In this document: positions 32,470-40,306 of the stretch, piece after piece
Layout: each line of letters opens with the position of its first letter
Position numbering within the stretch: the first letter of the stretch is position 1
Source: an uncultured Clostridia bacterium
GTDB lineage: Bacteria > Bacillota > Clostridia > Oscillospirales > QAKW01
Assembly (NCBI GenBank): GCA_944387895.1
Contig: CALXGQ010000013.1
Span: 35,186 to 99,185, forward strand
DNA length: 64,000 nt
Reading direction: 5' to 3'
Notes under the pieces: generated by a model
The model's input: the letters and a program-made list of their open reading frames with translations, nothing else
Told to the model about the DNA's origin: nothing
Databases searched by the model: none
Made by a program: the position numbers and the translations under genes

Positions 32470-34057
32470 GGATCCAGCCCGTCCTGATCAGAAATGTGCC
32501 GGCCTTTTCGGGAAGAAAAGCCAGATCTTCCTTGCTGAGGACTTTAAAGCAGCGCAGGCAGATTGCATAAGCGACAACGGCGGCCAAAATGGCGGGGAAA
32601 AGCGTTATGACGGCGCTGATCTGCCAGAGGCTCAGAAGCGCATGAACGGCGTAGGCCGCAAGGCAGCAGATCAGGCTGCAAAGGGCCGGCTTTACAAAGG
32701 TGTTGAGCAGCGGGAATTTAAAGCCCATATATTTTCTGATGAAGAAAATATTCAGCAGGGTGATGCTTCCATAGCAGGCAAGGGTGCCGAGGGGGGCGCC
32801 CATGATGCCGATATTCCGGACAGCCAGGATATTGACGATGATCTTCATGACCGCGCCGATGCCCATCGTCATCAGCGTGGTTTTGACCCTGCCGACGGAC
32901 TGGAGGTAGACGCTGCTCAGCGACACAAAGGAAACAAAGAAAACCGAGATGGAGAGCAGCCGGAGGGTAGGGATTCCAACGGACCAGTAGTTTTCGCCAT
33001 ACAGCAGCTTGACGATCCCTTCGCTCAGGGTGCTCATGCCGAGGCCGCAGGGCAGGGCGATCAGAGCGATCAGCTTGGAGGAGGAACGCATATTCCGAAA
33101 AGCCTCTTCCTTTTTCCCGGTGGCGAAGGCTCCGGTCAAAAAGGGAAGAACGGCGGTCGGGATCCCGATGATCAGCGCCTGAGGCAGATTGAAAAGGGAG
33201 GATGTCGCGCCGACGTAGGCGCCGTATACGTCCACCAGTTCTTCATTGCTCAGGCCGTATTCGGCCAGGTTCCATTTGACGAGAAACATATCCAGCGTGG
33301 AGGCAATGCTCATAACGGAGCTGCTCAGGGAAATCGGAATGGCCAGCCGGAGAATGATTTTGGCAAGCGTGTTGTTTTTGCGGGCGGGGAGAGAGCCTTC
33401 GGTATCCCGCCCAAGATCGTGCTCGGAAAGATAGCGGATCACCATAAAGACGGTCGCCGCAAAGGATCCGAAGGTCACGCCCAGAACGCCGCCGCAGGCC
33501 AGGATCAGCGGATCGGTAACGCCGCGTACCAGCAGAATGGCGATCATGCCCAGCCCGGCCAGCTTGAAAAGCGCCTCGATGATCTGGAACACGGCGGTGG
33601 GCGTCATACATTTATAGCCCTGGAAATAGCCTTTTATCGTAGCGGAAACGGAAACCAGAAAAATGGCGGGTGCGATCATGGTGATGCAATAGTTGACCGT
33701 TTCGTTGAACAGGACTTTGGAGAGCGGTTCGACCAGCACCATGAGAAGAATGCAGAGCACGGCGCCGATGACGGCGAAAATCGATGCGGAAAGACGCAGG
33801 ATTTTCTTCGGCTCCGTCAGGCGCTTCACGGCGATGGACTCACTAACCATTTTTGCGATGGCGACAGGGATCCCGGCCGTGGAAAGAACATAGAGCAGCG
33901 AGTAGATCTGATAGGCGTCGTTATAATAGTTCATGCCGGTCGGCGTGATCAGGTTTGCCAGAGGGATCTTGTAGATCGCTCCGATGACCTTCACCGCCAG
34001 TCCGGCGACCGTGAGGATCATGGCGCCGTTTAAAAAGTTTTTTTGTACCTTTGCCAA
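32462..34057 (-). CDS. SpoVB/MurJ-type polysaccharide flippase (MOP superfamily)
   Basis: Multipass membrane protein of 531 residues, with about 14 helices, of the MviN/MATE-like superfamily, which flips lipid-linked precursors of peptidoglycan or polysaccharide. The N-terminus LNGAMILTVAGLAVKVIGAIYKIPL and YQIYSLLYVLSTAGIPVAI match the SpoVB/YabM group, involved in spore cortex synthesis. The start is a TTG at 34057 behind AAAGGGG. The overlap with mazG reproduces the yabM-yabN pair of Bacillus. Vegetative and sporulation paralogues cannot be distinguished here. Confidence 0.88.
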   Translation of the reverse strand: MAKVQKNFLNGAMILTVAGLAVKVIGAIYKIPLANLITPTGMNYYNDAYQIYSLLYVLSTAGIPVAIAKMVSESIAVKRLTEPKKILRLSASIFAVIGAVLCILLMVLVEPLSKVLFNETVNYCITMIAPAIFLVSVSATIKGYFQGYKCMTPTAVFQIIEALFKLAGLGMIAILLVRGVTDPLILACGGVLGVTFGSFAATVFMVIRYLSEHDLGRDTEGSLPARKNNTLAKIILRLAIPISLSSSVMSIASTLDMFLVKWNLAEYGLSNEELVDVYGAYVGATSSLFNLPQALIIGIPTAVLPFLTGAFATGKKEEAFRNMRSSSKLIALIALPCGLGMSTLSEGIVKLLYGENYWSVGIPTLRLLSISVFFVSFVSLSSVYLQSVGRVKTTLMTMGIGAVMKIIVNILAVRNIGIMGAPLGTLACYGSITLLNIFFIRKYMGFKFPLLNTFVKPALCSLICCLAAYAVHALLSLWQISAVITLFPAILAAVVAYAICLRCFKVLSKEDLAFLPEKAGTFLIRTGWIHE

Positions 34058-34072
34058 GATGTTCGCCCCTTT

Positions 34073-34432
34073 TTACTGAATCTGAGTGCCGCAATGGGGG
34101 CAAAAGGCGTTTTCCTTTGCCACCGGCTTTCCGCATCCGGGACAAAGCTTGCGGTTGCGCAGCGCCTGGCGGGCTTCTTCTTTATCCCGCAGCGCTTCGT
34201 GCAGGGCAGCCAGCTCGGTCAGATAGGCTTCGATCTCCTCGGCGGTATCTGTTTCGGTGGTGTGCGCCTTATATACAGCCTCGCCGATGGAGCGGTAAAG
34301 CTGATTGATTTTATTGCGCAGCTCGGCGGTATTCCAGGTCGCCACCGTATAGTCTTTTACAGCGGTCGCTTTTTCAGCGATGAAGCTGCCGGCTTTCTGC
34401 GCTTCCTGAGAAAGTTGCTCCAAAATATCCAT
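34073..34432 (-). CDS. Small zinc-ribbon protein of unknown function
   Basis: A 119-residue protein with a long amphipathic N-terminal helical part (MDILEQLSQEAQKAGSFIAEKATAVKDYT in pieces, then coiled-coil-like ELRNKINQLYRSIGEAVYKA) and a C-terminal zinc ribbon with CPGCGKPV and CPHCGTQ. It resembles unnamed zinc-ribbon proteins of Firmicutes; I assign no function. It has its own strong sigma-A promoter and sits 15 bases upstream of the flippase gene, which it may co-transcribe. Confidence 0.8.
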   Translation of the reverse strand: MDILEQLSQEAQKAGSFIAEKATAVKDYTVATWNTAELRNKINQLYRSIGEAVYKAHTTETDTAEEIEAYLTELAALHEALRDKEEARQALRNRKLCPGCGKPVAKENAFCPHCGTQIQ

Positions 34433-34470
34433 TTCTGTAAGAACCTCCGTTTCAAGATTTTTCTATTAAG

Positions 34471-34499
34471 ATTATATCCATATAATTATAGGAAGTCAA
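34471..34499 (-). promoter_or_regulatory. Sigma-A promoter of the zinc-ribbon gene
   Basis: On the minus strand TTGACT (34494-34499), exactly 17 bases, TATAAT (34471-34476), followed by ACGGAGG as ribosome site. Confidence 0.85.
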
Positions 34500-34544
34500 G
34501 AAAATAAAAATTCATGCCCCTTTCGCCGAAAATGCGGCGGAGAG

Positions 34545-34643
34545 AAACGAAAGAAGCCACCGCCCAAAGACGATGGCTTCTTCCGTTTGCATTAAAAATA
34601 GGAGGGGGATTTGATGAGATCTCTCTCATCTGTCTGTAGTATA
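34545..34643 (-). ncRNA. Candidate small RNA with C-rich anti-Shine-Dalgarno segment
   Basis: On the minus strand an extended -10 box TGTTATACT (TATACT at 34638-34643; no good -35) would start a transcript near 34631. It would hold a 5' hairpin GATGAGA-GAGA-TCTCATC (34613-34630), an unpaired AAATCCCCCTCC, and a terminator-like hairpin AAGAAGCCATCG/CGGTGGCTTCTT (34551-34582) followed by TTCGTTT. The length would be about 85 bases. The CCCCCTCC segment is complementary to strong ribosome sites. It lies between tadA and the zinc-ribbon gene. Confidence 0.5.
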
Positions 34644-34679
34644 ACACAGCGAATCAAAAAATATGTTAGGAAACTGTGA
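34614..34679 (+). CDS. Possible 21-residue peptide opposite the small RNA
   Basis: On the plus strand GGAGGGGG (34601-34608) precedes ATG 34614 at a good distance, opening a frame of 21 codons (MRSLSSVCSITQRIKKYVRK plus L) that ends in TGA. The peptide is basic and not hydrophobic like known type I toxins. The ribosome site could instead simply be the complement of the small RNA's C-rich segment. No promoter is evident on this strand. Confidence 0.25.
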   Translation: MRSLSSVCSITQRIKKYVRKL

Positions 34680-34713
34680 AATATTTTTCAACAAAAATGA
34701 ATATTTTGTGAAG

Positions 34714-35199
34714 TCAAAAAGAATTCTGCCCGGAGGAGTGTTTTTCTTGCTTTTTTCGGGTGCGCAGGTCTTTGAAAAAGCTGCGCAGAGCCTCGCCGCA
34801 GTCCTGTTCCAGCACGCCGCTTTCCACGTCCGGATGGTGGTTCCAGGGATGGGCGTTGAGATCGGTCAGGCCGCCCATGGCGCCCCCTTTCGGATCCGCC
34901 GTTCCGAAAACGACCCGCCTGATCCGGGTATTGATCGCCGCGCCGGCGCACATCGGGCACGGCTCCAGCGTGACATAGAGCGTGCAGTCTTCCAGCCGCC
35001 AGGATTCTTTTTTCCGGCAAGCCTGCCGCAGCGCCGTTATTTCCGCATGGGCAAGCCCGTTTTGGTCGGTTTCCCGCCGGTTATAGCCCCGCCCGATGAT
35101 TTTTCCATCCCGGACAACCACGGCCCCCACCGGCACCTCTCCCAGAGCCGCGGCTTTTTTAGCCAGCCGCAAGGCTTCTTTCATGAATTGTTCGTCCAT
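34714..35199 (-). CDS. tadA: tRNA-specific adenosine deaminase TadA
   Basis: Converts A34 to inosine in tRNA-Arg(ACG), an essential wobble modification. The zinc and catalytic motifs are complete: HAEITAL (His and Glu) and PCPMCAGAAI (two Cys). The N-terminal MKEALRLAKKAAALGEVPVGAVVV is typical, and LNHPWNHHP-like variation (LNAHPWNHHPDV) follows in the usual place. The length is 161 residues. ATG 35199 has AAGGGG upstream. Divergent from ddl. Confidence 0.95.
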   Translation of the reverse strand: MDEQFMKEALRLAKKAAALGEVPVGAVVVRDGKIIGRGYNRRETDQNGLAHAEITALRQACRKKESWRLEDCTLYVTLEPCPMCAGAAINTRIRRVVFGTADPKGGAMGGLTDLNAHPWNHHPDVESGVLEQDCGEALRSFFKDLRTRKKQEKHSSGQNSF

Positions 35200-35264
35200 T
35201 TTTTCAACCCCTTATTATCTTAATACACCCGGCGGCAAAAAGTAAAGTATTTTTTATAAAATGC

Positions 35265-35293
35265 TTTACTTTGGAGCGGAGTTTTGTTATTAT
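35265..35293 (+). promoter_or_regulatory. Promoter of the ddl-murI-argS cluster
   Basis: TTTACT at 35265-35270, 17 bases, TATTAT at 35288-35293 (a TATAAT also overlaps at 35291-35296). Confidence 0.6.
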
Positions 35294-35331
35294 AATAAAA
35301 TGTATCAGAAATACGATGGGGAGGAATCAAC

Positions 35332-36378
35332 GTGAATATCGCGGTTTTATTTGGCGGAAAATCCTCTGAGCATGAAGTTTCGTGCAGCTCGGTCTGCAAT
35401 GTTTTGCGGCTGCTGCGCGATGAAAAATATACGGTATATAAGATCGGAATCACCAAAGCGGGAGCCTGGCTGATGACCGAAGCGTCGGAGGAGGAGATCA
35501 AATCCGGGCGCTGGGAGAATCGGCCGGATAACGAAGCGGCGTGGATTCTGCCGGATCCTTCCGTGCACGGGCTGCGCACGGCAGAGGGGCGGGTTCTCCC
35601 CATCGACGTGGCGTTCCCGGTGCTGCACGGCAAAAACGGTGAGGACGGCGCGGCGGCGGCGCTTTTTCAGCTGGCGGGTATCCCCCAGGTGACGACCTCC
35701 ATGACCAGCGCCGCAAATTCCATGGATAAGATGCTGACGAAGATCATCTGCGGCCGGGCCGGGATCTGCCAGGCGGCGTGGACGGCTGTTTACAGCCGGG
35801 AGCTAAGCGATCTGGGCGGCGTTGCGGCGCGGATCGAGGCGGAGATTCCCTATCCGGTTTTCGTCAAACCGGCCAGCGCCGGGAGCAGCGTGGGGATCAG
35901 CAAGTGCCGGAACAGGCAGGAGCTGGAAGCCGGGCTGCGGCTGGCTGCGGAGCATGATTTCAAAATCATCGCCGAGGAAACGATCGAGGGGCAGGAAATT
36001 GAGGTGGCCGTTCTGGGCAACGACGCGCCGATGGCATCCCAGCCCGGCGAGATCGCGCCTGCCGTGGAGTTTTATACTTATGAAGCAAAATACCACGACG
36101 AAAATTCCCGTCTTTTTATTCCCGCCCGGCTGGATGAGCAGGTGCGGGAGCGGGTGCGGGAAGAAGCAATCCGGGTTTTCCGCGCCATGGAGTGCAGCGG
36201 ATTTGCGCGGGTGGATTTTTTTGTAAAAAAGGACGGAACGGTTGTGTTCAATGAGCTGAATACCATGCCCGGTTTTACCGATATCAGTATGTATCCCAAG
36301 CTGATGGAGTATTCCGGCGTCAACGGGGAAGCGCTGATGGAGCGGATGATCGCTTTGGCGCTGGAGCGTGCCGAATGA
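35332..36378 (+). CDS. ddl: D-alanine--D-alanine ligase
   Basis: Makes the D-Ala-D-Ala dipeptide of the peptidoglycan stem. ATP-grasp fold with FGGKSSEHEVSCSS, HGKNGEDG, KPASAGSSVGIS, EVAVLG and ELNTMPGFTDISMYP. The specificity segment is EFYTYEAKYHDE, with tyrosine as in D-Ala-D-Ala enzymes rather than the VanA-type D-lactate ligases. The usual GIPYVG reads GIPQVTT. The start is GTG 35332 behind GGGGAGG. The length is 348 residues. It overlaps murI by four bases, joining two D-amino-acid steps of wall synthesis. Confidence 0.93.
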   Translation: MNIAVLFGGKSSEHEVSCSSVCNVLRLLRDEKYTVYKIGITKAGAWLMTEASEEEIKSGRWENRPDNEAAWILPDPSVHGLRTAEGRVLPIDVAFPVLHGKNGEDGAAAALFQLAGIPQVTTSMTSAANSMDKMLTKIICGRAGICQAAWTAVYSRELSDLGGVAARIEAEIPYPVFVKPASAGSSVGISKCRNRQELEAGLRLAAEHDFKIIAEETIEGQEIEVAVLGNDAPMASQPGEIAPAVEFYTYEAKYHDENSRLFIPARLDEQVRERVREEAIRVFRAMECSGFARVDFFVKKDGTVVFNELNTMPGFTDISMYPKLMEYSGVNGEALMERMIALALERAE

Positions 36379-37202
36379 TGGAGTATAAAACAGCCGAAGC
36401 ACCCATTGGGGTGTTTGATAGCGGCCTGGGCGGGCTGACCGCTCTCAGGCAGCTTCAGCGGGAGCTGCCCGCCGAGGATTATATTTATTTCGGCGATACG
36501 GCGCGGGTTCCCTACGGATGCAGGGACAAGGAAACGCTGGCCGGGTATGCCGCAGGGGATATTGCGCTGCTGCGCTCCTTTGGGGTCAAGGCGATTCTGG
36601 TTGCCTGCGGAACCATTTCGTCGGTGCTGCTGGAGGAGATCAAAGGGCAATACGACATTCCGCTGGTAGGGGTCGTGGAAAGCGCGGCGCAGGCCGCCGC
36701 CCGGGCAACAGAGAATGGAAAAATCGGGATCTGGGGCACGGCGGCGTCCATCCGTTCCGGCTCCTACGCCCGGCGGCTGAAGGAGCTGGGATACGGGGAA
36801 AGCGTGGCGATCGCCTGTCCCCGGCTGGTGCCGCTGATCGAGGCCGGGAAAACTTCTCCTGAAGATCCGGAGGCCCGGGCGGCGGTGCAGGAATATCTGG
36901 AGCCGGTTCTGGCGGGCGGTGCGGATACGCTGATCCTGGGGTGTACGCATTATCCGCTTTTGGAGAGCGTGATCCGCGCCGAGGCGGGAGCGGCGCTGAA
37001 GCTGATCGATTCCGGCCGAGAAAGCGGCGCAACGCTGAAGCAGGCTTTGGCGCGGCAGGCGCTGCTGCGCCGGGGTGAGCGGGGGAAAACCCGTTATCTG
37101 GTGAGCGGCAGAACCGCCGATTTTGAGCGGCTGGGCGGGCGGTTTATGAATTGCGATCTCTCCGGAAAGGTAGAACAGGCCGATGCAAAATGTTACGGAT
37201 AA
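36375..37202 (+). CDS. murI: Glutamate racemase
   Basis: Makes D-glutamate for peptidoglycan, without cofactor, using two cysteines. The first is in VACGTISS (normally CNTAS/T, so the Asn is Gly here), the second in LGCTHYPLL; IGVFDSGLGGL and YFGDTARVPYG are conserved. The length is 275 residues. Two tandem ATG codons at 36375 and 36378 overlap the ddl stop. It overlaps the DUF1934 gene by 20 bases. Confidence 0.93.
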   Translation: MMEYKTAEAPIGVFDSGLGGLTALRQLQRELPAEDYIYFGDTARVPYGCRDKETLAGYAAGDIALLRSFGVKAILVACGTISSVLLEEIKGQYDIPLVGVVESAAQAAARATENGKIGIWGTAASIRSGSYARRLKELGYGESVAIACPRLVPLIEAGKTSPEDPEARAAVQEYLEPVLAGGADTLILGCTHYPLLESVIRAEAGAALKLIDSGRESGATLKQALARQALLRRGERGKTRYLVSGRTADFERLGGRFMNCDLSGKVEQADAKCYG

Positions 37203-37620
37203 CGGCAAAAAGATGGCGCTGACCATTCTGACCGGTCAGAAAATCGACGGCCGGCGGGAGAACGACCGCATCGAAACGGTGGCGGACGTTTACCAGCGGG
37301 AGCAGTCGGTTCATATTCTCTATCAGGAGAATCAGACGAAAACCCACATCCGGATCACCGGGAAAACGGTGCATATCCATCGGCTGGGCGCGCTCTCCGG
37401 CGATCTCTGGTTTGTGGAGGGCGCCGAGCGCGATACCCGATATGAAACCCCCTACGGCCGCATGATGCTGACGCTGGATACCCACCGTATCGACTGGGAC
37501 GAGAAGAAGCGGCGTCTATATATCCGGTACAACGTCCTGACGGACGGCGCGCTGGTGAGCATGAACGAAATAACGATTGAAATAAAGGAAAGGAAACAGT
37601 ATGAAAAATCCGGTCAATGA
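37183..37620 (+). CDS. DUF1934 protein (YwiB family)
   Basis: A 145-residue protein of the DUF1934 calycin-like family, function unknown, almost always next to argS as ywiB is in Bacillus. It shows the beta-barrel pattern of the family: VHILYQENQTKTHIRITG, RDTRYETPYGRMMLTLDTHRIDW and YNVLTDGALVSMNEITIEI. The start is ATG 37183, with an internal ATG at 37213 as an alternative. The end overlaps argS by 20 bases. Confidence 0.87.
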   Translation: MQNVTDNGKKMALTILTGQKIDGRRENDRIETVADVYQREQSVHILYQENQTKTHIRITGKTVHIHRLGALSGDLWFVEGAERDTRYETPYGRMMLTLDTHRIDWDEKKRRLYIRYNVLTDGALVSMNEITIEIKERKQYEKSGQ

Positions 37621-39286
37621 AATGAAGCAGCGGATCCAGGAGCTTCTGCTGGAAAGCTATCGGGCCTGCGCGGCGGAGGGACTGCTGCCGGAAACGGAGC
37701 TTGCGCCCTTTGATATCGAGCAGCCCCGCGAGGTGCAGAACGGTGATTTTTCAAGCAATATCGCCATGAAAAACGTGCGGATTCTGAAGAAGGCTCCGCA
37801 GATGATCGGGCAGCAGCTGCTGGAGCATCTTCCCGCCAGCCCCTGGATCGAGCGGGCGGAGATCGCCGGGCCGGGCTTTCTGAATTTTTACCTGAGCGGC
37901 GCTTATTTTGCCGCGGCGGCGGAAACGGCGGCGGCCCAGGGCGCAGACTACGGAAAAACCAATCGCCTGAACGGCGAGCGGATCATGGTGGAATTTGTAT
38001 CCGCCAATCCGACCGGCCCCATGCATATGGGCAATGCCCGGGGCGGCGTTGTGGGGGATAGCCTGGCAAATGTGCTGGCCTGGGCCGGTGCAGAGGTGCA
38101 TAAGGAGTTTTATGTCAATAATGCCGGCAATCAGGTGTCCCTTTTCGGGGCGTCGCTGTATGCCCGGCTTCAGCAGTTGATTCATGGCGAGGACGCGGTG
38201 GAGTTCCCCGAAAACGGCTACCACGGTGACGACGTCCGCGCCCTGGCTTCCGCCTATCTGGCGGAGCATCCCGAGGCGCCGGAGGAAGCGGAAGGCGTCC
38301 TGACCCCGAAGCTGATCGCCTTTGGGCTGGATCGGAATATCGCCCGTATGAAGGCGGATCTGGCCAAATATAAGATTCATTACGATGAATGGTTTTTGGA
38401 ATCGACGCTGCATGAAAGCGGTTATGTGGCGGAAACGGTCGGCCTGCTGGAGGAGCGGGGCTGGGTCTATGAGCAGGAGGGCGCCAAGTGGTTCCGCGCC
38501 ACGGAGTTCGGCTGCGAGAAGGACGAGGTGCTGGTGAAGGCCAACGGTTTTTATACCTATTATGCCGTGGATATCGCCTATCACCGCAATAAATTCGAGA
38601 AACGGAAATTCGACCGGTGCATCGATGTATTCGGCGCCGATCACCATGGGCATACGCTGCGCTTCAAGGCGGCCATGGCGGCTATCGGGCAGGATCAGGA
38701 TAAGCTGCAGTTTGTTCTGATGCAGCTGGTGCGGCTGATGAAGGATGGCGAGGTGGTGCGGATGTCCAAGCGGACCGGCAAGAGCATTACCCTTTCGGAT
38801 CTGCTGGACGAGGTTCCTGCCGATGCGGCCCGGTTTTTCTTCAATCTGAACCGGTGCGACAGCGCGATGGATTTTGATCTGGATCTGGCCATCAAGCAGG
38901 ATAATGAAAATCCTCTTTATTACGTCCAGTATGCCCATGCCAGAATTTGCAGTATTCTTCGGATCATGGAGGAGCAGGGCGTGGTCTGCTCCGGAGCCGC
39001 CGTGGATCCTGCGCTTTATCAGAGCCAGGAAGAGCGGGCGCTGATCCGGGCGGTGGCCGCCTTCCCCGAAGTGATCGCCGAGTGCGCCGACGCGCTGGAA
39101 ACCTCCCGGCTGACCCATTATGTGATGCAGGTCGCCGCCTGTTTCCACAGCTTTTATAACGCCTGCCGCATCAAGGGCGAGGCGGAAGAAATCCAGCAGG
39201 CGCGCCTGACCCTTTGCCTGGCGGCGAAAAATACCATCGCCAACGCGCTGGCTGTGATGGGGATCGACGCGCCGGAAAAAATGTAA
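37601..39286 (+). CDS. argS: Arginyl-tRNA synthetase
   Basis: Class I synthetase charging tRNA-Arg. The N-terminal Add-1 domain is followed by SANPTGPMHMGNARGG, the HIGH-type motif at about residue 140, then the MSKRTGKSITL segment in place of KMSKS, and a C-terminal anticodon-binding helical domain (ending AVMGIDAPEKM). The length is 561 residues. ATG 37601 follows AAAGGAAAGG inside the end of the DUF1934 gene. A small GCCCC-GAAG-GGGGC hairpin lies 8 bases after the stop. Confidence 0.96.
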   Translation: MKNPVNEMKQRIQELLLESYRACAAEGLLPETELAPFDIEQPREVQNGDFSSNIAMKNVRILKKAPQMIGQQLLEHLPASPWIERAEIAGPGFLNFYLSGAYFAAAAETAAAQGADYGKTNRLNGERIMVEFVSANPTGPMHMGNARGGVVGDSLANVLAWAGAEVHKEFYVNNAGNQVSLFGASLYARLQQLIHGEDAVEFPENGYHGDDVRALASAYLAEHPEAPEEAEGVLTPKLIAFGLDRNIARMKADLAKYKIHYDEWFLESTLHESGYVAETVGLLEERGWVYEQEGAKWFRATEFGCEKDEVLVKANGFYTYYAVDIAYHRNKFEKRKFDRCIDVFGADHHGHTLRFKAAMAAIGQDQDKLQFVLMQLVRLMKDGEVVRMSKRTGKSITLSDLLDEVPADAARFFFNLNRCDSAMDFDLDLAIKQDNENPLYYVQYAHARICSILRIMEEQGVVCSGAAVDPALYQSQEERALIRAVAAFPEVIAECADALETSRLTHYVMQVAACFHSFYNACRIKGEAEEIQQARLTLCLAAKNTIANALAVMGIDAPEKM

Positions 39287-39356
39287 GACGCCTTAGCCCC
39301 GAAGGGGGCAAAACAAGTCGCTTTGGCCGGGAAAAGCATATTTTTCAAAAAAATAC

Positions 39357-39385
39357 TTGCAAAACCCAAAACAGCGTGATATAAT
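39357..39385 (+). promoter_or_regulatory. Promoter and leader of rplS
   Basis: TTGCAA at 39357-39362, 17 bases, TATAAT at 39380-39385. The 65-base leader can pair CGGATA (39399-39404) with TGTCCG, leaving GGAGG free. This placement suits an L19 leader autoregulation element, but I cannot confirm the family. Confidence 0.7.
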
Positions 39386-39457
39386 ATTTTGGCACAAAAC
39401 GGATAGTCCTCTGCTGTTGCTCGCACGAATGTCCGATGAAGAAGGAGGAACTGTAAA

Positions 39458-39799
39458 ATGGATTTGTTGAAAGCAGTTACAAATGAGCAATTGAAAAGTG
39501 AAGTTCCCGTTCTGAACGTTGGCGATACGGTGCGTGTCAGCGTAAAGATCAAAGAGGGAAACAAAGAGCGTATTCAGGCCTTTGAAGGTACCATCATCGC
39601 CAAGCACAACAACGGTATTTCTTCTACCTTTACCGTGCGCCGCGTCGCCTATGGCTGCGGGGTCGAGAGAACCTTCCTGGTTCATTCTCCCAACGTCGCC
39701 AAGGTAGAGCTGGTTCGCTCCGGCCGCGTGCGTCGTGCGAAGCTTTACTATCTGCGTGACCGGGTCGGCAAGGCTGCCCGCGTAAAGCAGAAGGTTTGA
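39458..39799 (+). CDS. rplS: 50S ribosomal protein L19
   Basis: Large-subunit protein at the intersubunit bridge with 16S rRNA. The 113-residue sequence is canonical: [47 protein letters not shown] and the basic C-terminus [25 protein letters not shown] in parts. It has optimal codons and AGAAGGAGG upstream. It is monocistronic here; in many Firmicutes it follows trmD-rimM, which are absent from this window. Confidence 0.97.
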   Translation: MDLLKAVTNEQLKSEVPVLNVGDTVRVSVKIKEGNKERIQAFEGTIIAKHNNGISSTFTVRRVAYGCGVERTFLVHSPNVAKVELVRSGRVRRAKLYYLRDRVGKAARVKQKV

Positions 39800-39896
39800 T
39801 CTCCGGAGCGGGGAGGGGCGCTGAAGCCTTTTCAATCCGCTTCATTGGGGCGCCGGATAAAGGCCGGCACCATGAAAATGCATACAGGCAGAAGCA

Positions 39897-39928
39897 GACT
39901 CCGCCCAATCGGGCGGAGTCGTTTTTTT
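39897..39928 (+). terminator. Terminator downstream of rplS
   Basis: GACTCCGCCC, loop AATC, GGGCGGAGTC then GTTTTTTT; perfect 10-bp stem. Confidence 0.9.
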
Positions 39929-39949
39929 GTCTGCCGGGGGGAACCCGAT

Positions 39950-40205
39950 GGCGCGGGCGGTGCTTTGGGACGGTTTTCACCCTGTCGTCGGTTTGGGTCT
40001 GCGGGGCGGTGCTTTGGGGCCGTTTTTCCCTGTCGTCGGGTCGGGACTTTACAAGGCGGTTTTTACCCTGCCGCCGGGGCTGCGCTTTGGGACGTTTTTT
40101 CCTGCTGTGGTTTGGGGCGGGTTTCCCTGCTGCGGTTTAGGGACTGCCGGGCGTGCTTTGGGTCGGTTTTCACCCTGCCGCCGATTTGGGACTGCGGACA
40201 TTCGG
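39950..40205 (+). repeat. GC-rich degenerate tandem repeat between rplS and rpoB
   Basis: Imperfect direct repeats: TGCTTTGGG or close variants begin at 39961, 40010, about 40081 and 40153, and CCCTGYYGYSG cores recur near 39980, 40028, 40066, 40124 and 40173. Spacing varies from about 23 to 70 bases. All three plus-strand frames are open over most of the block, but none has a ribosome site or protein-like composition. I see no gene in the 655 bases between rplS and rpoB except the small leader frame listed below. Confidence 0.7.
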
Positions 40206-40261
40206 CGCGCTGCGGCGGGCGGCCGGCGCAAAAAACAACACAGCTTTTTTTAAAATAAAGC

Positions 40262-40290
40262 TTGACAAGCATTTTACGGAATGATACAAT
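40262..40290 (+). promoter_or_regulatory. Sigma-A promoter of rpoBC
   Basis: TTGACA at 40262-40267, exactly 17 bases, TACAAT at 40285-40290. It gives rpoB its own transcript with a leader of about 160 bases. Confidence 0.85.
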
Positions 40291-40305
40291 ATTAAACTGT
40301 ATCAT
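40281..40305 (+). promoter_or_regulatory. Inverted repeat overlapping the rpoBC -10 box
   Basis: ATGATACA (40281-40288) and TGTATCAT (40298-40305) are perfect 8-bp arms nine bases apart, covering the -10 box and the transcription start. The placement fits a repressor operator; alternatively the right arm would lie at the very 5' end of the transcript. Confidence 0.5.
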
Positions 40306-40306
40306 A

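Noticed and set aside
35332..36378. Vancomycin-resistance ligase (VanA type)
   Set aside because: The specificity loop has the tyrosine-bearing YEAKYHDE of D-Ala-D-Ala ligases, and no vanH, vanX or vanRS genes are near.
39950..40205. CRISPR array
   Set aside because: Repeat copies are degenerate, unevenly spaced and without unique spacers; no cas genes anywhere in the window.
39796..40258. Three long plus-strand frames over the GC-rich repeat block
   Set aside because: All three frames are open at once because the repeats lack TAA/TAG; no ribosome site and no protein-like sequence.
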